This document shows positions 15,371 to 24,135 of a stretch of DNA of 36,345 nucleotides, in pieces. The notes beneath the pieces were generated by a model. The model had not been told where the DNA came from and made no database searches. It saw only the letters and a list, made by a program, of their open reading frames with translations. The translations under genes were made by a program, and so were the position numbers. Position 1 is the stretch's first letter; each line of letters begins with the position of its first letter. Source of the DNA: Bacteroidia bacterium (GTDB taxonomy: Bacteria; Bacteroidota; Bacteroidia; Bacteroidales; Bacteroidaceae); NCBI GenBank assembly GCA_009929715.1, contig RZZX01000016.1, forward strand, positions 1 through 36,345, in the 5' to 3' direction.

Positions 15371-15479
15371 CGCCCCGTGTTAGCATAGTTATATGCCGCA
15401 AAGTTCTGGGCAACAAGCCCAAAAGCCTATGAATAAAGGATTGAGCATTGCAGCCTATAGCTATTAAACACACCTAACA

Positions 15480-15680
15480 ATGATCACTAACAAGAAAAAG
15501 AATCAAATCAATGTCTTTGTAGGCAGCCCATGGGAAGTTGCCTCAGTTAAAAACTTATTAAGTGCAGCCTATATCGATGTTTTCGAGAAAGACGACAGAC
15601 TAGATGCCATTTCGTTATCCGTCTCATCGGAGGCCTACACAGCAGCCATGCGGGTTATTTACAACCGCAAAAGCGCTTAA
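15480..15680 (+). CDS. DUF2007-like small protein
   Basis: A 66-residue protein with one short alpha/beta unit: INVFVGSPWEVASVKNLLSAAYIDVF, then SVSSEAYTAAMRVIYNRKS. This is the pattern of the DUF2007 family (putative signal-transducing proteins related to the PII-like ferredoxin fold), in which a beta strand is followed by a helix for locating a partner. The function is not established. It has its own promoter and a terminator, so it is monocistronic. The long leader suggests post-transcriptional control. Confidence 0.7.
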   Translation: MITNKKKNQINVFVGSPWEVASVKNLLSAAYIDVFEKDDRLDAISLSVSSEAYTAAMRVIYNRKSA

Positions 15681-15697
15681 GTTTTTCGACAACACTT

Positions 15698-15745
15698 CAC
15701 AAGCCGTTCGGATTCAAATCCGTCCGGCTTGTGTGCTTTATTCTG
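15698..15745 (+). terminator. Intrinsic terminator of the DUF2007-like gene
   Basis: CACAAGCCG (15698-15706) pairs with CGGCTTGTG (15725-15733), with an inner stem CGGAT/ATCCG. The tail TGCTTTATTCTG is T-rich. It is 18 bp past the stop. Confidence 0.75.
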
Positions 15746-16086
15746 TTCTTCCCTTAAAAGAACAAGCTCCCAAAGACACTTTCCTATTGAAACCTATTGA
15801 AACTCTACCTCTATCCTTGTAGTGCCTTTAGTTTGAACAACATATATATTAATCACATCATGAAAACGATCTCCTGAAAGCTATCTTTTCCTTCTATATC
15901 TTAAACAACACGCGTTCTCTCTCTTTTGTTCGCCCCGATGACACTTTTTTCTCACTTTTTTTAAAAAAAAGTAATCAACTGACATAAAAAGCAGGCTAAT
16001 TAAAAGCATCATCGCCCTAAACAAAGGCTTTTCTCGAATAATTTGATTATTTTTGCTCCCGATACATTTAATAAAGCCCAGCAACC
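15734..16086. other. Intergenic region before aroA
   Basis: About 350 bp with only the aroA -7 element near its end. I see no gene or repeat; the open frames on the minus strand are low-complexity. Confidence 0.6.
16048..16055 (+). promoter_or_regulatory. -7 element of aroA
   Basis: TATTTTTG matches TAnnTTTG, 31 bp before the ATG at 16087. Confidence 0.5.
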
Positions 16087-17319
16087 ATGCGTTACCAACT
16101 TTTAGCTCCTTCGGTGGTGGAGAGCACCATACAACTGCCGGCATCTAAGAGCATCAGCAACAGAGCCTTGATTATTCAGGCCCTTGCTCAAGGTCTCAAC
16201 ACGCCAGAAAACTTATCGGCCTGTGATGACACCCGCGTCATGATTAAAGCACTAACAGAAAAAGCCAACGTGATCGATATTTTGGCTGCCGGCACAGCGA
16301 TGCGTTTTCTCACGGCCTATCTCAGTGTCACACCAGGCAAGCACTTCATTACTGGTACCGCACGCATGCAACAACGTCCCATACGCCTCTTAGTGGAGGC
16401 ACTCCAAAAGCTAGGGGCACAAATCACCTATGCCCGGGAAGAGGGTTACCCACCGCTAGAGATCGAAGGACATCTGCTAAAAGGAACCGCCCTTGCTTTA
16501 CCCGGAAATGTGAGTTCACAATACATCTCGGCCCTCCTGATGATTGGCCCCGTGCTTAAAGAAGGGCTCACCTTACAACTCACCGGAGAAATTATTTCAC
16601 GTCCCTACATCAACCTGACCTTACAACTCATGACTACCTTCGGAGCCCAAGTGAGTTGGTTAGGCACGGACACCATCCAAGTGGCCCCTCACCCCTACCA
16701 AAGCGTACCTTTCCTGATCGAAAACGATTGGAGTGCTGCCTCGTATTGGTATCAGATAGCCGCTTTGGCCCCTCAAGCAGAAATCAAGTTGGAAGGCTTA
16801 TTCAAAGAGAGTTCACAAGGCGATAGTCGCGGAGCTAAACTTTTTGAACGCCTAGGTGTACAAACCACCTTTACGGCCGACGGCGTTTTACTCCGAAAGA
16901 CCGAACAACGTGCCTCTCGACTCGATGAGGATTTAGTGGATATCCCCGATTTGGCACAGACCTTTGTCGTCACTTGTGCCCTTCTAAACATCCCCTTTCG
17001 CTTCACGGGACTTCAAAGTTTGAAAATCAAAGAGACCGATCGCATCACGGCGTTGGTTACTGAACTTCGCAAGCTAGGCTATCTCATCCATGAAGAGGCA
17101 AACAGCCTCTTGAGTTGGGAGGGCGAATGCTGCGAGCCGGAGCATTCACCACTTATCCAAACGTATGAAGATCACCGCATGGCCATGGCTTTTGCACCGG
17201 CAGCTTTCCGCTTCCCAATGCTACAGATAGCAGAGCCTCAGGTGGTTTCAAAATCCTATCCCACCTATTGGGACGACTTAGAGAAAGCAGGGTTTAGCCT
17301 TACAAGACTCGAACCATAA
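16087..17319 (+). CDS. aroA: 3-phosphoshikimate 1-carboxyvinyltransferase (EPSP synthase)
   Basis: The enzyme joins shikimate-3-phosphate and phosphoenolpyruvate in the sixth step of the shikimate pathway. The 410-residue protein is a little shorter than the E. coli enzyme. Diagnostic motifs are LPASKSISNRALII near the N-terminus, AAGTAMRFLTAYLS (the PEP-binding loop), NDWSAASYW, KIKETDRITALVTELRKLG and EDHRMAMAFAP. The loop has Ala in place of the first Gly of the usual G-N-A-G-T form, a variant also seen in other Bacteroidetes. It is monocistronic between its own -7 box and a two-way terminator. Confidence 0.94.
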   Translation: MRYQLLAPSVVESTIQLPASKSISNRALIIQALAQGLNTPENLSACDDTRVMIKALTEKANVIDILAAGTAMRFLTAYLSVTPGKHFITGTARMQQRPIRLLVEALQKLGAQITYAREEGYPPLEIEGHLLKGTALALPGNVSSQYISALLMIGPVLKEGLTLQLTGEIISRPYINLTLQLMTTFGAQVSWLGTDTIQVAPHPYQSVPFLIENDWSAASYWYQIAALAPQAEIKLEGLFKESSQGDSRGAKLFERLGVQTTFTADGVLLRKTEQRASRLDEDLVDIPDLAQTFVVTCALLNIPFRFTGLQSLKIKETDRITALVTELRKLGYLIHEEANSLLSWEGECCEPEHSPLIQTYEDHRMAMAFAPAAFRFPMLQIAEPQVVSKSYPTYWDDLEKAGFSLTRLEP

Positions 17320-17328
17320 GATAAAAAA

Positions 17329-17375
17329 ATGAGCGGCCGCTTAAAGTGACTCGTTCACCTCAAGCAGCCGCTTAT
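17329..17375. terminator. Two-way terminator between aroA and the M28 peptidase
   Basis: ATGAGCGGCCGCTT (17329-17342) pairs with AAGCAGCCGCTTAT (17362-17375) with one wobble and one mismatch; GTGA/TCAC forms an inner stem. The minus-strand side is followed by seven T (17328-17322), so it is strongest for the peptidase gene. The plus-strand tail is CATCTATCTT. The palindrome AGCGGCCGCT is embedded in the left arm. Confidence 0.75.
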
Positions 17376-17423
17376 CATCTATCTTAATTGGAAGGCATGA
17401 ACCACACCCTCCGATACATTTTC

Positions 17424-18428
17424 TCAATACGATGCCTCATTGGCTAAATTCCAGACATTCAAGAAAGAGGCTTTAGAGACCTCCACCACCTTGCCCCAAT
17501 TCAACTGGTCGGCATGATCAGATGGCAAGTGATAATCGGGATGTCCCCCGGTATGGTACCAGATAATCGGAACACCCACCTTCGCAAACGGGCTATTGTC
17601 ACTTCCGCCAACCGGTTTATCCCACGGTCGGTAATTCGGTTCTAACTGCAACCCATACGTCCGGATATCTTGCTTCAACCACTCACCAAAAGCCGGATGC
17701 GATTCCGTATAAAAGTAAGTCACATCCATCGGTTTCTCCGGAGAACTGTTGCGCCCGATCATATCAAAGTTCAAATACCCTTTCATACCAGCCAAGAACG
17801 AGCACGATTGCACAAAATAAGTTGAACCCAGCAACCCCTTCTCTTCCCCGTCCCAGAAAGCAAAAATCACATTCCGTTCAGGCTGTTTACCACTCACCAC
17901 AAAGGCCCGTGCAATCTGAAGAACAGCCGAAACACCAGACGCATTGTCATCGGCCCCATTATAAATACCGTCGCCATCAAGAGTCGGGTCAACCCCAAGG
18001 TGATCGAAATGTGCCCCCACAACAACAAACTCATTCTGCTTTTTACCACGGATCATTCCCAAGACATTGTGCATAGACAATTTCCGGTGCACCTGTTGGC
18101 TCCACACCCCGATCGAATCAGGATGTACCATCCAACGCCCCCGTTGCTGCCGCTCCTTAGCATACGCCTCAAAAGGTTGAAGATAAGTCTCACCCAACGG
18201 CTCGATGCCCATCAATTGCAACTGTGCCACCAGGTAGCGCGCCGCCACCTGCGAGCCGTGAAATCCCGCTTCGCGTCCCTCCAACTCATCGCTTGCCAAA
18301 AAGCCAATGTGCGCTTCGGCCGTCGCTCGGTTAATACTCCTCAGTCCCTTCTCAACAGGTTTTTGTGCAGACATAACAGCCGATAAGGCACACCATGCCG
18401 CCGCTAGAAAAATCGTTTTGTGTTTCAT
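17424..18428 (-). CDS. Secreted M28-family zinc peptidase
   Basis: Starting at the ATG at 18428 the product has 334 residues and a signal peptide ending near SAVMSAQ; the longer frame begins at TTG and would precede the signal peptide with charged residues. The M28 zinc ligands are visible in order: His and Asp in VVVGAHFDHLGVD and NGADDNASG, the Glu pair in FAFWDGEEKGLLGS, Asp in YLNFDMIGR, and the final His in IIWYHTGGHPDYHLPSD. M28 enzymes are aminopeptidases or carboxypeptidases; some cyclise N-terminal glutamine. Specificity is not visible. The protein is probably periplasmic. CAAAGATA at 18453-18460 gives a -7 TATCTTTG on the minus strand. Confidence 0.9.
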   Translation of the reverse strand: MKHKTIFLAAAWCALSAVMSAQKPVEKGLRSINRATAEAHIGFLASDELEGREAGFHGSQVAARYLVAQLQLMGIEPLGETYLQPFEAYAKERQQRGRWMVHPDSIGVWSQQVHRKLSMHNVLGMIRGKKQNEFVVVGAHFDHLGVDPTLDGDGIYNGADDNASGVSAVLQIARAFVVSGKQPERNVIFAFWDGEEKGLLGSTYFVQSCSFLAGMKGYLNFDMIGRNSSPEKPMDVTYFYTESHPAFGEWLKQDIRTYGLQLEPNYRPWDKPVGGSDNSPFAKVGVPIIWYHTGGHPDYHLPSDHADQLNWGKVVEVSKASFLNVWNLANEASY

Positions 18429-18452
18429 AAAAGTGATTTGTTTATCGTCCCA

Positions 18453-18460
18453 CAAAGATA
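18453..18460 (-). promoter_or_regulatory. -7 element of the M28 peptidase gene
   Basis: TATCTTTG on the minus strand matches TAnnTTTG, 25 bp before the ATG at 18428. Confidence 0.5.
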
Positions 18461-18524
18461 GAGTTTTTTCATCGAACCGAAAGAGAATCGGTCCAAACGT
18501 ATCGTCGAATACAAATTTATAAGT

Positions 18525-18532
18525 AACTTTGC
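18525..18532 (+). promoter_or_regulatory. -7 element of the metal-permease operon
   Basis: TAACTTTG matches TAnnTTTG, 22 bp before the ATG at 18554. It is arranged divergently from the peptidase promoter about 70 bp away. Confidence 0.5.
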
Positions 18533-18553
18533 AAAAATTGATGCGTAAAATTT

Positions 18554-18973
18554 ATGATGTGGATACTCCTATTTAGCCTATTAGGCTTAGTGATAATCGC
18601 TCTGATAGCCGGATACATCCGAAACCAAAAGCTTCGCAAACAATTGGAGCGTGGTGAGATAGACCGTATGCCGGAAATCGAAGAGATCGATGCCGAATGC
18701 TGTGGTCAGTACGAAGTCTGCGAGAAAGAGAGCCTCCTCGCCGCCGTAAGTCAAGGCATAGTCTATTACGACGATGAAGAGCTAGACCGATTTATCGGAC
18801 GAGAAGAGCGTACCTACACAGAAAAAGAGACCGAACAATTTCGGGATGTGCTTTACACCATGCCGGAAGAAGAGGTCGCCGGTTGGGTACGTAGCCTGCA
18901 ACTGCGTGGCATTGCCCTCCCCTACACCATCAAAAACGAAGTGCTGCTCATTGTAGGCGAACGCCGTCAATAG
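18554..18973 (+). CDS. Single-pass membrane protein with a Cys motif, unknown function
   Basis: The 139-residue product has one N-terminal transmembrane helix (about 2-23, WILLFSLLGLVIIALIAGYI) and then a soluble, acidic domain. Near residues 50-58 it carries AECCGQYEVC, a CC-x4-x-C cluster that could bind a metal or form disulfides. The rest is helical: a DDEELDRFIGREERTYTEKE stretch, then FRDVLYTMPEEEVAGWVRSL. It resembles conserved Bacteroidetes proteins of unknown function. The gene is 35 bp before the metal-permease gene and shares its promoter, which suggests but does not prove a role in metal handling. Two ATG codons are adjacent at the start. Confidence 0.7.
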   Translation: MMWILLFSLLGLVIIALIAGYIRNQKLRKQLERGEIDRMPEIEEIDAECCGQYEVCEKESLLAAVSQGIVYYDDEELDRFIGREERTYTEKETEQFRDVLYTMPEEEVAGWVRSLQLRGIALPYTIKNEVLLIVGERRQ

Positions 18974-19008
18974 CTCACACGTTAAACAAACCCTAACCCT
19001 TTAGCGAC

Positions 19009-19821
19009 GTGGATTTACTGCACTACACCTTTTTCCAACATGCACTCCTAGGCGGCTTACTCGCCAGCATGGCTTGTGGCATTATCGGCACCTATATCGT
19101 GACCCGGCGACTGGTCTTTATCAGTGGCGGCATCACCCATGCCTCTTTCGGCGGCATCGGGCTAGGGCTCTATCTAGGCATCTCACCGATCTTCTCCGCA
19201 GCCCTCTTCTCTGTCCTTTCGGCCTTTGGAGTCGAGTGGTTGAGCAAGCGGAGTGACATGCGCGAAGACTCCGCCATTGCCGTCTTGTGGACACTAGGCA
19301 TGGCTCTAGGCATCATGTTCAGCTTTCTCTCACCAGGTTTTGCCACCGATCTCTCGTCATACCTCTTTGGCAACATCCTCACCATTACCCAGAGCGATTT
19401 AACACTATTGGGCGTCATTACGAGTGCACTAATCATCTTCTTTGCACGCTACCTTAAACCGATCATCCACATCGCCTTCGATCGAGATTTTGCCCGTTCC
19501 CAAGGCATTCCCGTACTTTGGATGGAATACCTGCTGATGATGTTCATCGCCCTCACCATTGTAGCGTGTCTGCGTATCGTTGGCATCGTCTTGGCCATCT
19601 CCTTGCTCACCATTCCGCAAATGACGGCCAACCTATTCACCTATAATTTCAAAAAGATCATTGGGCTCTCCATCCTCATTGGATTTATCGGTTGCCTAGG
19701 CGGTCTATTTCTCTCTTACTATTGGCAAGTTCCTTCGGGAGCCTCCATTATATTTGTCTCCATCCTGATCTATGCCGGGTGCAAAATCGGGAAATTATTG
19801 TTCATTAAACAACCATCATAA
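19009..19821 (+). CDS. ABC-3 family metal (Zn/Mn/Fe) transporter permease
   Basis: The 270-residue integral membrane protein has eight predicted helices and the family pattern of ZnuB/MntB-type permeases: [40 protein letters not shown] (the ATPase-coupling loop region) and the C-terminal [20 protein letters not shown]. Such permeases move zinc, manganese or iron with a partner ATPase and a substrate-binding protein. Neither partner is encoded next to it, so it is an orphan permease or is complemented from elsewhere. Translation starts at GTG (19009) as judged by the alignment of the first helix. tsaE begins 7 bp after the stop. Confidence 0.87.
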   Translation: MDLLHYTFFQHALLGGLLASMACGIIGTYIVTRRLVFISGGITHASFGGIGLGLYLGISPIFSAALFSVLSAFGVEWLSKRSDMREDSAIAVLWTLGMALGIMFSFLSPGFATDLSSYLFGNILTITQSDLTLLGVITSALIIFFARYLKPIIHIAFDRDFARSQGIPVLWMEYLLMMFIALTIVACLRIVGIVLAISLLTIPQMTANLFTYNFKKIIGLSILIGFIGCLGGLFLSYYWQVPSGASIIFVSILIYAGCKIGKLLFIKQPS

Positions 19822-19828
19822 ACGATTC

Positions 19829-20248
19829 ATGCGTATGGAAATCAAGATTCAATCTCCAGAACAGCTTCACGAAGCCGCTCAAGCCTTTATCACGGCCATG
19901 GGCGAAAACACCGTCTTCGCCTTCTATGGCAAAATGGGAGCCGGTAAAACAACCTTTATCAAAGCCTTGTGCGAAGAGCTAGGGGTAAACGATGTCATCA
20001 CATCGCCCACCTTTGCCATTGTCAATGAGTATCGCTCGGACGAAGCGGGCGAACTGATTTATCACTTCGATTTTTACCGAATCAAAAAACTGAGTGAAGT
20101 CTATGACATGGGTTATGAAGACTACTTTTATAGTGGAGCACTCTGCTTCATTGAATGGCCAGAGCTAGTAGAAGAACTTCTACCAGGTGATGCCGTTAAG
20201 GTCAGCATCGAAGAATTAGAAGACGGAAGTAGAGTCATCAAGCTATGA
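19829..20248 (+). CDS. tsaE: tRNA threonylcarbamoyladenosine synthesis ATPase TsaE
   Basis: TsaE is the P-loop ATPase partner of TsaB and TsaD, which make the t6A modification at position 37 of ANN-decoding tRNAs. From the ATG at 19829 the protein has 139 residues, typical of the family; the longer frame overlaps the permease gene. The Walker A motif is GKMGAGKTT with Lys40, followed by [13 protein letters not shown] and [10 protein letters not shown], all characteristic. A second ATG lies two codons later and may be the real start. The stop overlaps the next start (ATGA). Confidence 0.93.
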   Translation: MRMEIKIQSPEQLHEAAQAFITAMGENTVFAFYGKMGAGKTTFIKALCEELGVNDVITSPTFAIVNEYRSDEAGELIYHFDFYRIKKLSEVYDMGYEDYFYSGALCFIEWPELVEELLPGDAVKVSIEELEDGSRVIKL

Positions 20249-20481
20249 AAGGACAATACATCGTACAACTGATATTTGGACTAGCAGGGCTCACGGCTCT
20301 GCTAGCCTCATTGCTCAACTGGAACTGGTTCTTCTCCACCCGCAATGCACAGTCGATCATGGCCAATGTTGGCCGGAAACGAGCACGCCTCTTCTACGGC
20401 ATCCTCGGTGTCATCATCATCGGCATGGCTCTTTTCTTCTTTATCGCAACACGCCAAGCCTTCGCTGCAGCCCCATGCTAA
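20245..20481 (+). CDS. Small two-helix membrane protein, Imm17-like
   Basis: A 78-residue protein with two transmembrane helices (about 7-28 and 50-70) joined by a loop containing [20 protein letters not shown]. The GRK-R-x-FY motif before the second helix is what I associate with proteins annotated as Imm17 family. That name comes from polymorphic-toxin immunity, but no toxin gene is nearby, so an immunity role is doubtful here. It is coupled to tsaE by a 4-bp overlap and ends 4 bp from the convergent DUF58 gene. Confidence 0.65.
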   Translation: MKGQYIVQLIFGLAGLTALLASLLNWNWFFSTRNAQSIMANVGRKRARLFYGILGVIIIGMALFFFIATRQAFAAAPC

Positions 20482-20485
20482 AACC

Positions 20486-21796
20486 TTAGATCAGCTGCCT
20501 AGCCTTCATCTCAAGGTACTTATTTATCACAGCCACCGACAACTGATTGGGAGGTGTGAGCAACGCTTGAATACCACATTGGCGTAAAGTAGAGACAATC
20601 AGTTTTTTCTCATACAGAAACTTCTGAGCAATCACCTGTCGGTAGTACCCCTCCGTATCAACAGCCGGGCGTTCGGCATAATCCTTCAGCTCCTCATCTT
20701 CAAAGAAAACCACCAACAAACGGTGACGTTGAGAGAGCTGTTGCAAGTAAGCCAACTGCCGGTTCAAACTGCCCAAATCAGAAAAATTAGTATAAAGCAC
20801 CAACAAGCTCCGCTTAGTGACCTGCTTATCCAAATGCACACAAAGAGCCGAATAATCCGTTTCACCAAAGCTCGTCTGCTGACAGTAGAGTGTTTCGAGC
20901 AACGTCTGCATGTGTCCAACTTGCTTAGAAGCCGGTACAAATCCATCAAAACGGTCATTAAAAGTAATTAAGCCCGCTTTATCCTCCTTGCGCATAGCCA
21001 CATAAGAGAGCACCAGCGAGGCATTAATGGCATAATCGAGCAGTGTCATCCCCTGAAAAGCCTGTTGCATAACCCGTCCCTTATCGATCACACTATAAAT
21101 CTGTTGCGACCGTTCATCCTGAAAAACATTCACCATCAACTCTCGGCGGCGTGCCGTTGCCTTCCAGTTGACAGTCCGATAATCATCGCCCTTCACGTAC
21201 TCCTTAATCTGCTCAAACTCCGTTTGATGCCCAACCCGTCGGATGCGTTTAATGCCAAACTCCGTCAGGTTATGACTGATAGCCAAAAGCTCATACCGGT
21301 GAAGCATCAAGAAAGAAGGATAAACCTTCACCTCCTGCGGAGCACCGCAACTAAACCGGCGCGACAGGAATCCCAGACGTCCACTAACAAACACCCGGAT
21401 CAACCCAAACCCATAGACACCCCGCTCTTTGGGGTAAAGCTGATAAACAAGCTGTTTGCCTTCACCCGGCAATAAAGAGAGTCGGAAACTCACCTCACGT
21501 TCCTGAAAGACCACTGGGATTTCATCGATCACCTCCACCTTCACCGCCTCACCAGACTTATTCTCCACCCGAATAGTCACCCGATTCTCATCTCCATTCG
21601 AGAACCGATCGGCACACTGCCGGTACGCACTCACACCTGCCCGGCGATACAAGAAAAAAGCATCCCAGCAAACGAGCAGAACAAACAGAGCCAACAAGCC
21701 TTTTCCGATGAGAAACAACGGTGGCAACAGATAGCCTATGATAAACAGACCGATCAAGAGACCGATACCAATATAGAAACGATGATTCAGGTACAA
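20486..21796 (-). CDS. DUF58 domain protein of the MoxR cluster
   Basis: The 436-residue protein has two N-terminal transmembrane helices (about 6-45), a beta-rich segment (about 55-150) and the DUF58 region (about 185-330) with the hallmark GDDYRTVNWKATARRRELMV. DUF58 is related to von Willebrand A domains, and its genes nearly always sit next to MoxR ATPases, as here. The usual MIDAS-like motif after the hallmark is altered to VIDKGRVM, lacking the Ser residues of D-x-S-x-S. The start is TTG at 21796: a stop codon lies two codons upstream and no internal ATG precedes the first helix. It is the last gene of the six-gene operon, 71 bp after moxR. Confidence 0.88.
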   Translation of the reverse strand: MYLNHRFYIGIGLLIGLFIIGYLLPPLFLIGKGLLALFVLLVCWDAFFLYRRAGVSAYRQCADRFSNGDENRVTIRVENKSGEAVKVEVIDEIPVVFQEREVSFRLSLLPGEGKQLVYQLYPKERGVYGFGLIRVFVSGRLGFLSRRFSCGAPQEVKVYPSFLMLHRYELLAISHNLTEFGIKRIRRVGHQTEFEQIKEYVKGDDYRTVNWKATARRRELMVNVFQDERSQQIYSVIDKGRVMQQAFQGMTLLDYAINASLVLSYVAMRKEDKAGLITFNDRFDGFVPASKQVGHMQTLLETLYCQQTSFGETDYSALCVHLDKQVTKRSLLVLYTNFSDLGSLNRQLAYLQQLSQRHRLLVVFFEDEELKDYAERPAVDTEGYYRQVIAQKFLYEKKLIVSTLRQCGIQALLTPPNQLSVAVINKYLEMKARQLI

Positions 21797-21867
21797 CTCT
21801 TAACGTTTTTACAGATGATTATTAACAATTTTAGTCCCATCCACACAAGTGTTCAAAAGCCCTCCAT

Positions 21868-22845
21868 TTACTGAGGTACTTCCACTTTATCAATAAGGCG
21901 TTGCGTAATTTTCACCGGCGAATAACCCTCCATTTCGGCTTCGGCTGTAAGCAACAAACGGTGCTGCAAGACATACGGCGCCACAAACTTGATATCCTCG
22001 GGAGTCACAAAATCACGTCCCTGTAATAAAGCATAAGCCTTTGAAGCCTGAAGCAATGCCACCGAAGCGCGCGGTGAAGCCCCTAAATAAACCGCTTTGC
22101 TGGTACGCGTCTGTTGGATAATCAAGGCGATGTAGTGCATCAAGGTACGGTCTACAAACACCCTGTCAGTGAGCCGGCGGAGTGACAACAGCTCATCGCG
22201 GGTAATCACCGAAGCCACCTCATCGAGCTTCAACAAGGCGGAATTTCCGTGATGCCGTTCGAGCATACGCACCTCCTCATCGAGCGACGGATAGTCCATC
22301 GTAATCTTCATCAAGAAACGGTCCAACTGAGCCTCAGGCAACTTATACGTTCCCTCCTGTTCCACCGGATTCTGTGTAGCCATAATGGTATACAGCTCAT
22401 CCATCTTATAAGTCGTCCCATCCATCGTCATTTGACGTTCCTCCATCACCTCAAACAAGGCCGACTGCGTTTTGGCTGGTGCCCGGTTAATCTCATCCAC
22501 CAGAATCAAATGACCGAAGATAGGACCACGATGAAAGTCAAACTCGTTGCTCTTCATGTTAAACACCATCGTTCCTAGCACATCACTCGGCATCAAGTCG
22601 GGTGTAAACTGAATCCGACTAAAATCGGCCTCAACAAGCTTAGCCACCAAGCGAGCCAACAGCGTCTTTGCCACGCCAGGCACCCCTTCGAGCAACACAT
22701 GCCCATTGGCCAAGATGGCAGTAAGCACCAAGTCAACAGCCTGTTCCTGCCCCACAATCACCGCCCCAATCTGAGCCTTAACTTGCTCCATCTTCGAAGA
22801 AAAAAGCGTCAAGTCCATGCGTTGTTCTCTCTGTTCTTCCATCAT
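21868..22845 (-). CDS. MoxR-family AAA+ ATPase
   Basis: The 325-residue AAA+ protein has Walker A GVPGVAKT (Lys60), Walker B ILVDEINRAPAKTQSALFEV, the sensor-1 region YTIMATQNPVEQEGTYKLPE, and the C-terminal lid with GASPRASVALLQASKAYALL. These define the MoxR subfamily. MoxR ATPases act as chaperones that mature or activate partner complexes containing VWA domains; the partner here should be the adjacent DUF58 protein. The protein is cytoplasmic. It follows the DUF4350 gene by 12 bp. Two ATG codons are adjacent at the start (22845 and 22842). Confidence 0.94.
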   Translation of the reverse strand: MMEEQREQRMDLTLFSSKMEQVKAQIGAVIVGQEQAVDLVLTAILANGHVLLEGVPGVAKTLLARLVAKLVEADFSRIQFTPDLMPSDVLGTMVFNMKSNEFDFHRGPIFGHLILVDEINRAPAKTQSALFEVMEERQMTMDGTTYKMDELYTIMATQNPVEQEGTYKLPEAQLDRFLMKITMDYPSLDEEVRMLERHHGNSALLKLDEVASVITRDELLSLRRLTDRVFVDRTLMHYIALIIQQTRTSKAVYLGASPRASVALLQASKAYALLQGRDFVTPEDIKFVAPYVLQHRLLLTAEAEMEGYSPVKITQRLIDKVEVPQ

Positions 22846-22857
22846 AAATTATACTCC

Positions 22858-24135
22858 TTATAAATGATTAATTAGGTTATTCATTTGATCTATAAATCGC
22901 TTCATCTCCACATCAGAAATCTGTTTCCCCCCATAAAGCACCGGACGTACCTCACGAAAGAAACTCGCCACCATCTCATAATCCAAACCCGTTTTCTGAG
23001 CGATGCGCGAGAAATTCGGTCCATCATGCTGCACCTCATCCACATCCACCCGTATTTCCCGTCGGAGCTCCTCGGCAAAATAGAGATACCTCTTCTTCAC
23101 CAAACCAGCGTGATCTCTCTTCCGGAAAAAGAGCGTCCCGATCAGTTCCACAAACTCCACCGATTTATTGGAAGGCGAAACAACCACCGGAATAACCCGT
23201 TGCCGACGCTTAATTGAAAACAGCATAAAAAACAGAATGGAGATAAAGGTCAGGTATAACGCCCAACGAAGAGGTGGTTTAGAGAGCAGATAGCGGAAAG
23301 GCGATTGAGCCACCTCCGCTGCTCGTTTACTATAACCTGTGGTACGCACCAAAGGCAACCCCTTCATGCTAGAAAGCAAACGGAGGAGATACGTTGCCTG
23401 ATCCCGGTCGAGTATGCCGTAATTGGTAAAAAGTAACGCCGTCGAAGCCACTGTAACCTGCCCCTCTCCGATCTTCCGCGTAAAAGCAAGTGTCGGGTAG
23501 GTTGTCTGCTGCGCCAAAGTAGAATCTCTAGCCACAGCCGATCGAGGATATTCAGCCTGGCATTGCCACTGCGACAAGACCTGAGCATCGGTCGAATCCT
23601 CTAAAAGCAGATACGGTGCCAGAAGCTGTGCATAGGCTTGATAATTCCTCTTGGGATAAGCACCGAGCGTGTCCACCCACCAAATGGTATCGCGCTTATC
23701 GACAGCAGAAGAGACATATTCCTTAAACTTCAAAGGACTATAAAAAGAAGAGACACACGAAAAGCCAAGCGTATCGGACAACCAGCGGTCATAATTCATG
23801 CCCACAAGCATCACCCGATTCCCTCGCCGAGCCAATGAAAAGAGTGTTTCAACATCCGTTTTCGAAAAAGACAAAAACTCCGAAACAACCAAAATACCTC
23901 GTTGCTTTGTCGTATCCTCTTGCGCTAATTGATACAAACTTTGATTAGAGACCGTATAGCCTTGAGGCCACGATTTAGCAAGCCAACTATCGAACAGTGC
24001 ACACCCAAAAGGCTGTGCATCAGTGGAGCTAAACGAAGGCGTCCAGACAAACTGCTTAGGCAATTGGTATTCGACTGCGAAGATCAACAACAAGAAAATC
24101 AAAACACCGCCTATAAACCCGCGACTTTCCTTCAT
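22858..24135 (-). CDS. DUF4350 membrane protein of the MoxR cluster
   Basis: The 425-residue protein has a transmembrane helix at about 6-24, a large extracytoplasmic domain (about 25-285), a second helix near 288-307 (ALYLTFISILFFMLFSI) and a cytoplasmic tail of about 115 residues. The N-terminal domain resembles DUF4350, with a glutamine-amidotransferase-like Rossmann fold: GILVVSEFLSFSKTDVETLF, then RRGNRVMLVGMNYDRW. The tail reads NLNKS-like at SNKSVEFVELIGTLFFRKRD and ends in predicted helices. Its start overlaps the DUF4129 stop by 4 bp. Both helices and the topology are predictions. The function of the family is unknown. Confidence 0.8.
   Translation of the reverse strand: MKESRGFIGGVLIFLLLIFAVEYQLPKQFVWTPSFSSTDAQPFGCALFDSWLAKSWPQGYTVSNQSLYQLAQEDTTKQRGILVVSEFLSFSKTDVETLFSLARRGNRVMLVGMNYDRWLSDTLGFSCVSSFYSPLKFKEYVSSAVDKRDTIWWVDTLGAYPKRNYQAYAQLLAPYLLLEDSTDAQVLSQWQCQAEYPRSAVARDSTLAQQTTYPTLAFTRKIGEGQVTVASTALLFTNYGILDRDQATYLLRLLSSMKGLPLVRTTGYSKRAAEVAQSPFRYLLSKPPLRWALYLTFISILFFMLFSIKRRQRVIPVVVSPSNKSVEFVELIGTLFFRKRDHAGLVKKRYLYFAEELRREIRVDVDEVQHDGPNFSRIAQKTGLDYEMVASFFREVRPVLYGGKQISDVEMKRFIDQMNNLINHL

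Noticed and set aside
15371..15479. Riboswitch in the long leader of the DUF2007-like gene
   Set aside because: Only a small GGGC/GCCC hairpin is visible; no known aptamer consensus is recognised.
20245..20481. Toxin-immunity pair based on the Imm17-like protein
   Set aside because: No toxin or secretion gene lies nearby; the neighbours are tsaE and a convergent DUF58 gene.
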